A DNA stretch of 64,000 bases from Friedmanniella luteola (GTDB lineage: Bacteria > Actinomycetota > Actinomycetes > Propionibacteriales > Propionibacteriaceae): assembly GCF_900105065.1 (NCBI RefSeq), contig NZ_LT629749.1, positions 3,906,001-3,970,000 on the forward strand, in the 5' to 3' direction. The notes under the pieces were generated by a model. It was not told where the DNA came from. It was given only the letters and a program-made list of their open reading frames with translations, and made no database searches. This document shows, piece by piece, positions 15,736-24,000 of this stretch. A program made the position numbers and the translations under genes. Within the stretch, counting starts at the first letter, position 1. Every line of letters starts with the position of its first letter.

Positions 15736-17556
15736 ATGCCCCGTCCGTCCGCCCCGGTCCCGTTCTCCGCTCCCCCGGCCGGGCCACCCGGCTGGGCGCC
15801 CAGCCGACGCTCGTTCCTGTCCCTCGCCGGCCTGGCCGTGGGGGGCGCGGCCCTCGGGCTGGGGGCGGCGGGCTGCGGCACGGCCCAGACGGGCAGCAGC
15901 ACCGGGGACGGCGCGGCGCAGGGCCGGCCGGGGGCCGCCGGCGACACCCTCTTCGTCTCGGGCTTCCAGTGGGGCCCGCCGGGCAACTTCAACCCGTTCG
16001 GCGCGGCCCCGGCCTGGCCGGCCGGCGGCGGGCAGAGCCAGCTCGTCTACGAGACGCTGCTGCGCTTCAACCTCATCGACGGCTCCCTGCAGCCTGGACT
16101 CGGGCGCGAGCTGCAGGAGACCGACCGGCAGACCTTCACGGTCCCGCTGCAGGACGGCACCACCTGGTCCGACGGCAGCGAGCTGACCGCGGCCGACGTC
16201 GTCTTCACCTTCGAGCTGTCCCGCAAGATCAGCACCTCCAGCTCGAGCGTGTGGACCTACCTGGACGCCGTCACCGCCCCGGACCCGCGCACCGTGCAGT
16301 TCACCCTGAAGAGCTCGCCGTACAACCCGGGCTCCGTGCGGGACGCCATCGCCAAGGTGCTGATCGTGCCCGAGGCGGTGTGGAGCGCGATCAGCGAGGA
16401 CGAGATCAGCGCCGAGACCAACCTCGAACCGGTCGGCAGCGGGCCCTACCGGATCGGCAAGGCCGACCAGACCCAGGTCACGCTGGAGCGCCGCGACGAC
16501 TACTGGGGCACGACGGCCTTCGGCACGCCGGCCCCGCTGGCGATCGTGCACCCGATCTTCAAGACCGGCAACGACGGCGACATCAAGCTGCAGAGCGGCG
16601 AGATCGACGCCAGCCAGCAGTTCACGCCGCAGATCTGGAAGATGTGGGAGGAGAAGCAGCGGCCGGTCGCCACGTGGCTGAAGGAGAAGCCCTACTACCT
16701 GCCCGGGAACCTGCCGCTGCTGATCTTCAACCTGGACAGGAAAGGCCTCGACGACGTGCGCGTCCGGCGGGCGATCGCGCACGCCGTCGACTACCCGAAC
16801 ATCGCGGCGACGGCCATGTCGAGCTACTCCGACCCCGCCCGGGCCAGCCTGGTGGTGCCGAGCGGGTTCGAGGAGAAGTTCTTCGACGCGGCCGCCGTCG
16901 ACGCCGACGGCTGGTCGTACGACGCCGACGAGGCGGTGCGGATCCTCGAGGAGGAGGTGGGCGCCGAGAAGGGCTCCGACGGGATCTACGTCCTGCCGGA
17001 CGGCACGAGGCTGGGCGGCTGGGAGCTGATCACCCCGACGGGGTGGACCGACTGGAACACCGCCTGCGAGATCGTCGCCAAGTCCGCGAAGGCGGTGGGG
17101 ATCGGGATCGAGACGAAGTTCCCCCAGGCGCCGACGATGCAGAAGGCCATGCAGAACGGCGACTTCGACCTCTGCATGTACTCCTACTCGGGCGTCAGCC
17201 CGGCGAGCCCGTGGGTGCGGTTCCGCGACGCCCTCGACGACCGCGGGGTGGCCGACCGCGGCAAGACCGCCTTCTACAACTACAACCGGTTCTCCCACCC
17301 CGACGTGCCGGGCCTGCTCGACGCCGCGGCCGGCGCGACCAGCGAGGAGGAGGCGAAGACCGCCTACGCCGCGCTCGACACCATCTACCGCGAGCAGATC
17401 CCCGTCGTGCCGCTGATGTACCGCCCACTGGAGTTCTACGAGTTCCAGACCTCGAACTGGACGAACTTCCCCACCGCGGAGAACCCGTACGCCCCGCCGA
17501 TGTGGCAGGGCGCCGGCATCAGCTGGCTGTTCAAGATCACCAAGGTCGGCACCTAG
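15736..17556 (+). CDS. Family 5 ABC transporter solute-binding Tat lipoprotein (peptide/oligosaccharide type)
   Basis: 606 aa. The N-terminus has a twin-arginine motif (SRRSFLSLAG) and a lipobox ending in GLGAAGC near residue 47. The rest is an SBP_bac_5 fold: VYETLLRFNLIDGSLQPGL, LQDGTTWSDGSELTAADVVFTFE, RDDYWG, VRRAIAHAVDY and PVVPLMYRP. AGGAGG lies 5 bp before the ATG. No permease or ATPase genes follow, so its transport partners are elsewhere or it acts as a sensor. Its TAG overlaps the TAG of the convergent truncated LacI gene within CTAG. Confidence 0.88.
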   Translation: MPRPSAPVPFSAPPAGPPGWAPSRRSFLSLAGLAVGGAALGLGAAGCGTAQTGSSTGDGAAQGRPGAAGDTLFVSGFQWGPPGNFNPFGAAPAWPAGGGQSQLVYETLLRFNLIDGSLQPGLGRELQETDRQTFTVPLQDGTTWSDGSELTAADVVFTFELSRKISTSSSSVWTYLDAVTAPDPRTVQFTLKSSPYNPGSVRDAIAKVLIVPEAVWSAISEDEISAETNLEPVGSGPYRIGKADQTQVTLERRDDYWGTTAFGTPAPLAIVHPIFKTGNDGDIKLQSGEIDASQQFTPQIWKMWEEKQRPVATWLKEKPYYLPGNLPLLIFNLDRKGLDDVRVRRAIAHAVDYPNIAATAMSSYSDPARASLVVPSGFEEKFFDAAAVDADGWSYDADEAVRILEEEVGAEKGSDGIYVLPDGTRLGGWELITPTGWTDWNTACEIVAKSAKAVGIGIETKFPQAPTMQKAMQNGDFDLCMYSYSGVSPASPWVRFRDALDDRGVADRGKTAFYNYNRFSHPDVPGLLDAAAGATSEEEAKTAYAALDTIYREQIPVVPLMYRPLEFYEFQTSNWTNFPTAENPYAPPMWQGAGISWLFKITKVGT

Positions 17557-17897
17557 GCCCGGGAGGGCCCGGACGGGCGGACGACCAGGAGGCACGGCTG
17601 GTCGTCCGTCAGCTCGGCCGCGTCCAGGACCGTCCGGCAGCCGGCCGCGACGGCGGCCTCGACGAGCCGCTGCGCGAGCCCGTCGTAGCCGCGGTCGGGC
17701 ACGAGCAGGACCAGCGCGTCCGGGCTCCCCCGGCGCAGGGTCCGGGCGACCGGGTCCGGGCGGTAGCCGAGCTCCTCGACCGCCGCCAGCACCCGCCGCC
17801 GCGTCTCGGCGCGGACGTGCGGGTGACCCGCGAGGACGTTGACGACGGTCCGCGTCGACACCCCGGCCGCGCCGGCGACCTCGACCAGCGTGCTCAT
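17553..17897 (-). pseudogene. Truncated LacI-family regulator (DNA-binding domain only)
   Basis: 114 aa. Residues 1-60 are a complete LacI helix-turn-helix and hinge (LVEVAGAAGVSTRTVVNVLAG, VRAETRRRVLAAVEELGYRPDPVARTLRRG). Only about 50 residues of effector domain follow (DALVLLVPDRGYDGLAQRLVEAA) instead of about 270. The reading frame closes at TAG 17553-17555 against the upstream transporter gene. It is either a degraded gene or a mini-repressor that still binds DNA. The start ATG overlaps the stop of a 61-codon gene. Confidence 0.65.
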
Positions 17898-18079
17898 CCG
17901 CCGAGCACCCGGGCCCAGGCGCAGGCCTGGGCCAGCTCGACGAGCAGCCGTCCGGTGGCGGCCCCTCGACGGCGGCCCGGTCGGCTGGACCCGACGCGGC
18001 GCCGCGCGGCGGGCTGGGCGTCCTCCCGCGCTCGTCGGGCGGGACGCAGCGCGTCCCGCTCCCAGGTGGTGATGACCAT
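17894..18079 (-). CDS. Small basic protein upstream of and coupled to the truncated LacI gene
   Basis: 61 aa, Arg/Ala-rich, no recognised domain. Support for it being real is a good AGAGGAG site 6 bp before the ATG, and a 4-bp overlap (ATGA) with the LacI start. It lies just downstream of an inverted-repeat operator. It could also be only a leader open frame. Function unknown. Confidence 0.4.
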   Translation of the reverse strand: MVITTWERDALRPARRAREDAQPAARRRVGSSRPGRRRGAATGRLLVELAQACAWARVLGG

Positions 18080-18091
18080 CGTGCGCTCCTC

Positions 18092-18153
18092 TCACACCGG
18101 CCAACCAACTTGGCTGGTGTGACCAACGTGGCACGAGCTCTTACACCGGTCAA
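18092..18153. promoter_or_regulatory. Operator with three related half-sites in a divergent promoter region
   Basis: TCACACCGGCCAA (18092-18104) and TTGGCTGGTGTGA (18110-18122) form a 13-bp inverted repeat with one mismatch and a 5-bp spacer. A third, direct copy TTACACCGGTCAA is at 18141-18153, just before the CGNR gene. The arrangement suggests one regulator controlling both directions; the CGNR protein is the natural candidate. Confidence 0.7.
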
Positions 18154-18167
18154 GGGGTTACGCTGGA

Positions 18168-18755
18168 GTGACTTATCAGCGCGTGGGAGGGGACGAGGTG
18201 GACGAGGACGTGGTGCCGGCGGCCGTCCGCCTGGTGCGGGACTTCGTGAACACCCGCGAGCCGCAGGTGGACGCCGAGTCGCTGACCGGCCCGGGAGCGC
18301 TGCGCGACTGGCTGGCCGAGCACGGGCTGCTGCCGGCCGGCGCGCGGCTGGACGAGGCCGACCTGGTGAGCGCCGTCGCGGTCCGGGAGGGTCTCCGCGG
18401 CGTCCTGCTGCAGAACGCCGGGCACGAGGCGGAGCCCGGAGCGCTGGACGCGCTCAACGCGGTCCTGGCCCGGGTGCCCGTGCGGGTCAGGTTCGAGGGA
18501 GCCGGCTACCGCTTCGGCGCCGGCGGGGACGCGGCCTTCGGCGCCGCCCTGGGCGGCCTGCTCGACGCCGTCCGGCAGGCCCGGGAGGACGGCACGTGGC
18601 CGCGGCTCAAGGTGTGCGCCCGGGACTCCTGCCGCTGGGCCTACTACGACGCGTCCCGCAACCAGGTGCGGCGCTGGTGCTCGATGGCCGGCTGCGGGAA
18701 CCACGTCAAGATGCAGCGCGCCTACGCGACGCGCAAGAACCGGTCGACCGGCTGA
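18168..18755 (+). CDS. CGNR zinc finger (ABATE) transcriptional regulator
   Basis: 195 aa. The N-terminal ABATE domain (about 10-140) begins with the family-typical LVRDFVNTREP. The C-terminal zinc finger has CARDSCRWAYYDASRNQVRRWCSMAGCGNHVK: two cysteines, then WCSMAGCGN, the motif that names the family (final Arg replaced by His). Start GTG 18168 is given; GTG 18198, with GGAGGGGA just upstream, is equally possible and would trim ten residues. It is divergent from the small genes at 17.5-18.1 kb and likely autoregulates through the half-sites at 18092-18153. Confidence 0.87.
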   Translation: MTYQRVGGDEVDEDVVPAAVRLVRDFVNTREPQVDAESLTGPGALRDWLAEHGLLPAGARLDEADLVSAVAVREGLRGVLLQNAGHEAEPGALDALNAVLARVPVRVRFEGAGYRFGAGGDAAFGAALGGLLDAVRQAREDGTWPRLKVCARDSCRWAYYDASRNQVRRWCSMAGCGNHVKMQRAYATRKNRSTG

Positions 18756-18758
18756 GGG

Positions 18759-19466
18759 TCAGGCGAGGTTGGACAGCGCGGCGGCGACGGCGAAGCCCAG
18801 CACCGTGGCCAGCCCGGCCCGGTTCCCAGCCTTGTCCCGGGCCTCCGGCACCATCTGGTCGACCAGCATCACCAGCAGCGCGCCGGCGGCGAAGCCGTCG
18901 ATGCCCGCCTTGAGGTCACCGCTCACGACGCCGGCCAGCGCGTGACCGCCCACCGTCGCCAGCACGCAGACGACCGCGACCGCGCTCCACAGGGCGAGGA
19001 TCCGGCGCTTGGCGGTGCCCGCCTGCCGCATGTCGCTGGCCGAGCCGATCGCCTCCGGCAGGTTCGACACGAAGACGGCGACCAGCAGGGCGATGCTGAT
19101 GCCCTCGCCCGTGGCCAGCCCGATGCCCAGCACCGCCTGCTCGGGGATGCCGTCCAGCAGGGCGCCCAGCGCGAGCGGCAGGCCACCGGTGCCGGCGCCG
19201 TTCCGGCCCCCGATCCGTTCCACCGCCCGGTCGGCGAAGAAGAAGGCCAGCGCGCCCGCCGCCACCCCCACCGCGACGGCGACGGGGCCGCCGACCTCGA
19301 GCCCGGCTCCCGCCAGCTCGAAGGAGACCGAGGAGATGAGCGCCCCCGCCCCGAAGGCCAGCACGCCCCCCACCAGCCCCGGCGACCAGCGGCGGCCGAG
19401 GGCGAGGAGGGTTCCGAGGAGCAGGGAGGCGGCCGCGACCGCGCCCCAGCCGAGCGCTGCAAGCAT
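18759..19466 (-). CDS. ZIP-family divalent metal transporter
   Basis: 235 aa with about seven or eight membrane segments. GALLDGIPEQAVLGIG and FVSNLPEAIGSASDM correspond to the metal-binding helices IV and V of ZIP proteins, although the usual His of HxxPE is replaced by Asp/Asn (DGIPE, SNLPE). The substrate is probably zinc or another divalent metal, but the changed ligands make specificity uncertain. It is the last gene of an operon with the SDR and a small membrane protein, 9 bp after the latter, and converges on the CGNR gene with a 3-bp gap. Confidence 0.85.
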   Translation of the reverse strand: MLAALGWGAVAAASLLLGTLLALGRRWSPGLVGGVLAFGAGALISSVSFELAGAGLEVGGPVAVAVGVAAGALAFFFADRAVERIGGRNGAGTGGLPLALGALLDGIPEQAVLGIGLATGEGISIALLVAVFVSNLPEAIGSASDMRQAGTAKRRILALWSAVAVVCVLATVGGHALAGVVSGDLKAGIDGFAAGALLVMLVDQMVPEARDKAGNRAGLATVLGFAVAAALSNLA

Positions 19467-19475
19467 GCGGTGACG

Positions 19476-19877
19476 CTAGCCGCGGGGCCGACGAGCGCGG
19501 CGGGGGGTGGCCAGCGGGGCGGACGCGGTGACCGGGGGCCGCCCGGCGGCGAGCTCCCGCGTCGCGACGGCGACCGCGGCCAGCGACACCGCCCCGCTGA
19601 GCAGGGCCGGTCGGCGGCGGGCCGGGTCGGCCGCCGCGAGCGCGACCATCGACGCGGCGTGGGCGAGGTCGGTGGCGCGCCAGAGCCGCGGCAGCCGCGT
19701 CGGGGCCAGGGTCTGCAGCAGACCCTGACCGAGGTGCCGGACGGCGAGCACGGTGACGACGCCGCGCTCGCTCGCCGACGGGGCCCGTCCGGTGAGGGCC
19801 CGCCACAGCCCGTCGCCCCGCGCCAGGAGCAGGGCGCCCCAGCCCACGCCAGCCAGTCCGACCGCCCGGCTGCTCAC
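19476..19877 (-). CDS. Small membrane protein coupled to the SDR gene
   Basis: 133 aa with several hydrophobic stretches (VGLAGVGWGALLLARG, ASMVALAAAD, ALLSGAVSLAAVAVAT) and a conserved-looking AVRHLGQGLLQTL segment. The GTG start at 19877 overlaps the SDR stop in GTGA, so translation is coupled. It resembles uncharacterised actinobacterial membrane proteins found next to SDR genes; function unknown. Confidence 0.65.
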   Translation of the reverse strand: MSSRAVGLAGVGWGALLLARGDGLWRALTGRAPSASERGVVTVLAVRHLGQGLLQTLAPTRLPRLWRATDLAHAASMVALAAADPARRRPALLSGAVSLAAVAVATRELAAGRPPVTASAPLATPRRARRPRG

Positions 19878-20884
19878 CGGCGGCGGGCCGCGGCCAGGGC
19901 CGCGAGGCCGCCCGCCACCAGGACGCCCGCCCCCGCGGCCAGCGGACCAGCACGGTGCGACAGCCACTGCTGGACGCTGACGTCCTTCGCCCGGTCGTCG
20001 AAGGTGCCGTGCGCACCGAAGTCGCGGCCGCCGGCGCCGTCCAGCGGCGCGAACAGGTTGTCGGGGCGACCCTCCTCCTCCGGTTCGTCGACCTGCTGGT
20101 CGGCGAAGCCCGTCCGGGCGAGGTAGCGGTCGAGGAGGGCGGGGGCGACGGCGTTGCCCAGCAGCGTGCCGACGGTGCTGCCGCCCACCCACCACTCGCG
20201 GCGGCCCGGGTGGTCGATCGCGTGCACGATGCCCCGGGCGGCGACCTCCGGCTGGTAGATCGGCGGCACGGGCTGCGCCTTCTGCGGCAGTCGGGAGCGG
20301 ACCCAGCCGAACTGCGGGGTGTTCACCGCCGGCAGCTGGACCATCGTGACCTGGATGCCGCTGCCGTCGTGCAGCAGCTCGGTGCGCAGCGACTCGTGGA
20401 AGCCCTGGATGGCGTGCTTGGCCCCGCAGTACGCGGTCTGCAGCGGGACGCCGCGGTAGGCGAGCGCCGATCCGACGTGCACGATCGTGCCGCGGTCGCG
20501 CAGCTTCATCCGGCGCAGCGCCGCCATGGTGCCGTAGACGTAGCCCAGGTAGGTGACCTCGGTGACCCGCCGGTACTCCTCGGCCGTGATGTCGCCGAAG
20601 CGGGCGAACACCGACGTGAACGCCACGTTCACCCAGACGTCGATGGGACCGAGCCGGTTCTCCACCTGCTCGGCGGCGGCGTCCACCGCCTCGGCGTCGC
20701 TGACGTCGACCGGGATCACCAGCGCCTCGCCGCCGAGCTCCGCGATGTCGCGGGCGCCGGCCGCCAGGCCGGTCTCGCCGCGGGCCAGCAGGGCCAGCCG
20801 GTCACCGCGCCGGGCCAGCTCGCGCACCACCGCACGGCCGATCCCCCCGCTCGCCCCGGTCACGACGACGACACGTCCAGCCAT
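19874..20884 (-). CDS. Short-chain dehydrogenase/reductase with C-terminal membrane anchor
   Basis: 336 aa from the ATG at 20884 with GAGGAGGAG just upstream; the longer in-frame start is poorer. Residues 1-250 are a classical SDR: TGASGGIGRAVV nucleotide motif, NVAFTSVFARF in the NAG position, and YCGAKHA as the YxxxK catalytic pair. A ~90-residue C-terminal extension ends in a hydrophobic segment (LAAGAGVLVAGGLAALAA) and RRR tail, so it is probably anchored to the membrane. Substrate unknown. First gene of the SDR-small membrane protein-ZIP operon. Confidence 0.87.
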   Translation of the reverse strand: MAGRVVVVTGASGGIGRAVVRELARRGDRLALLARGETGLAAGARDIAELGGEALVIPVDVSDAEAVDAAAEQVENRLGPIDVWVNVAFTSVFARFGDITAEEYRRVTEVTYLGYVYGTMAALRRMKLRDRGTIVHVGSALAYRGVPLQTAYCGAKHAIQGFHESLRTELLHDGSGIQVTMVQLPAVNTPQFGWVRSRLPQKAQPVPPIYQPEVAARGIVHAIDHPGRREWWVGGSTVGTLLGNAVAPALLDRYLARTGFADQQVDEPEEEGRPDNLFAPLDGAGGRDFGAHGTFDDRAKDVSVQQWLSHRAGPLAAGAGVLVAGGLAALAAARRR

Positions 20885-20988
20885 CCAGCTCCTCCTCGGT
20901 GCTCCGGCCGGCGGTGCGCGCGACCTGGTCCCTTGTATAGCCACGGCGCCCGCACCTCACGCGCTGCCAGCGGGGCCCCTCCCGCCGA

Positions 20989-21033
20989 CTTCTGGCGGCT
21001 GGGCCACCGCTGAGGTGGTCCAGCCGCCAGAAG
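20989..21033 (-). terminator. Strong terminator hairpin of the giant surface-protein gene
   Basis: CTTCTGGCGGCTGGGCCACC (20989-21008) pairs with 21014-21033 over 20 bp with a single G-T type mismatch and a 5-base loop. It begins 8 bp after the stop codon of the giant gene on the minus strand and insulates it from the SDR operon. Confidence 0.85.
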
Positions 21034-21040
21034 AGGCGGA

Positions 21041-24000
21041 TCAGCCGCGGCGGCGACGGACGGCGAGGGCCGAGACGCCGCCGACGACGGCCAGCCAGCC
21101 GAGGACCAGCACCCAGAGCACCGGCCCACCCGTCCGCGGCAGCAGCGGGATGCCGGGACCCGGCGGGCCATCCTGGGCCGGCTGCCCCGGCTGCCCCGGC
21201 TGGCCCGGCTGGTCCGGGTCGCCCGGGTCAGCCGGGGGGTCCACGGTGAGCGTCGCGTCGGCGACCCCGTCGTCCGGCTCGGGGTCGACCGTGCCGTCGC
21301 CGCCGCTGACCGCGACCGCGTTGGTCACGACCCCGGTCCCGCTCACCCGGGCCGCCAGCCGCAGCTCCGCGGACGCCCCGGCGGCGAGCGTGCCGACCGC
21401 CCAGGTCATCGTCGCCGGGTCGAAGCGGCCGGTGCCCGGCTCGGCGCCGACGAGGGCCAGCCCGTCCGGCCAGCGCTCGTCGACCATGACGCCGGAGGCG
21501 TCGGACGGACCCCGGTTGGTGACGGTGACGACGTAGCCCACCTCGTCCCCGACGCTGGCCTCCGTCGCGTCCGCCACCTTGGCGACGCCGAGGTCCGCGA
21601 GGTGGCGGAGCGGTGCGGGCGGGGTGGTCGCGGTGTTGTCGGCCAGGTCGAGGTCGGGCGACGTGGCCGTCACCGTCGCGCTGTTGGACAGCGTCCCGGT
21701 GGCCCCGGACTCGACCGTCCCGACCAGCTCCACGCTGCCGGACGCCCCGACCTCGAGGTCGCCGAGCCCGCAGCTGACCGTCCGGTCCACGGCCGTGCAG
21801 CCCGTCGGGAGCTCGGCCACGACCGGGACCGCCGGCAGGGTGTCGGTGAGGACCACCCCGCGCGCCGTCGACGGACCCCGGTTGGTCGCCGTCAGCGTCC
21901 ACCGCGCCTCCTCGCCCGCGCCCGGCGACACCGTGTCCAGCACCTTGGTGAGCGCGACGTCGGCCTCCCCCGTCAGCGGCGTCGTCACCTGCGCCGCGTT
22001 GTCGTCGGTCTCCGGGTCCCGGCTGGCGGAACTCGCGATCGTGACGCTGTTGGTGAGGGCCGACAGCTCGCTGCCGGAGGCGACCGTGCCGCGGACCACG
22101 ACCGCGGCCAACTCCCCGTCCCGGAGGACGTCCAGCGTGCAGGTCAGGACCCGGTCGACGACCGCAGCGCAGGCCCCGGCCGGCCCCTCGACGGCCAGGT
22201 CGGTCAGGTCGTCGGGCAGGACGTCCCGGATCGTCACGTCGCGGGCCGCGGAGGGACCGGCGTTGCGGGCCGTCACCGTCCAGCTCACGCGCTCGCCCGG
22301 CGCCGCCGCCTCGCGGTCGGCGACCTTGGTGACCGCGAGGTCCGCCACCGCGACCCCGCCGCCGGCGACCACGGAGGTGTTGTCATCGAGCTGCGGGTCC
22401 GGATCGGACCCCTGCACCGTCGCCGTGTTGACGAGGGTGGCCGGGTCGACGTCGTCGGCCACGGCCACCGGGATCGTGACGACCACCGGCTCGTCCCCGG
22501 TGGGGCCCAGCTCGGCGATGCGGCAGGTGACCGTCTGCCCCTCGACCGCACAGGCGGCTCCGCTCACCTCGCCGATGCCCAGGCCCGCCGGCAGCACGTC
22601 GGTGACCACCACGCCGCGCGCGGTGGACGGCCCGGCGTTGCGCACCGTGAGGGTGAACACCGCGTCCTCACCCGCCACCACGTCGTCGACGGTCTTGACG
22701 ATCGACAGGTCCGCCGAGCGGGTCACGGTGGTCGACACCGGGTCGCTGGTGCCGTTCGCCGGCTCCGGGTCGGCCGTGTCGCTCCGGACGCTCGCGGCGT
22801 TGACCAGGGCCGCCCCGGTGTAGGCCGGGTCCACGACACCGCTCACCGTGACGGTGACCTCGTCGCCGTCCGCGACCGCGTCCAGGTCGCACCTGACCAC
22901 CCGGTCGACGACGGCGCAGTCCGCGCCGCTGGTCCGGAGCCGGCCGACGCCCGCGGGCACGGGATCGCTCAGCACCACCCCGCGGGCGGTCGACGGACCG
23001 TCGTTCGCCACCGTCAGCCGCCAGACGACGGGCCCGCCCGCCACCAGGGTCTCGGGCCCGGTCTTCGTCACCGACAGGTCGGCCGAGGCGGCCGTGTCGC
23101 CGCGGGCGGTGTCGCTGTTGTCCGCGGCGTCCGGGTCGGACGTCGACGACGTCACCTCCGCGGTGTTGGTCAGGGCGTCGGCCTCGAACCCGGACGCGAG
23201 CCGGCCGGTGAGCGTGAGCTCGACCGACTCGTCCGGGTCCAGGGTGGCCAGCGCACAGCTGACCGTGTCGGTGCCGGTGCAGCCGGCCCCGGCGACCTCG
23301 ACGTCGGAGACCCCGTCCGGCAGCGCGTCGGTCAGCCGGACGTCGCGGGCCACCGACGGTCCGGCGTTCTCGACGACGACGCTCCAGGCGACGTCGCCGC
23401 CGGGGGTGACCACGCGGTCGCCGGTCTTGCTGACCGCGAGGGCGGCCGAGCGGACGACCGGCACGGCGGCCGCATCCGTGTCGTCGCCGTTCTCCGGGTC
23501 GTCGGTCGCGGCGCTGACGGTGGCCCGGGTGGTGACGCTGTCCGCGGTCGAGCCCGCGGGCACCCGGGCGCTGACCGTGAGCACGACGGCCGCCTCGTCG
23601 CCCGGCAGCAGCGTGGCGAGCGTGCAGACATCGGTGCACGTGAGCCCGGCGGGACCCGAGACCCTGACGTCGGTCAACCCCGCGCCGGCCGGCAGCGCGA
23701 GCCGGACGCCGCGCGCGGTGGCCGGGCCGCGGTTCGCCACCGTGACGGTCCAGCTGGTGCGGGTGCCCGCGGTGACCGCGGCCGCGTCGGCCCGGACGTC
23801 CACGGCGACATCGGCGATGGCCCCGAGGTCGGTGCTCGCGGCGTCGCGGCGACCGCCACTGCCGCCGCCCGGCTCACCGGTGGCGGAGGTCACCGCGGCC
23901 CGGTTGGTGAGCACCCCGGTCACGGTCGAGGGGTCGACCGGCCCGGTGGTCACCAGGTCGACGGTGACCCGGCCGTCGTCGGCGAGCTGGCCCACGTCGC

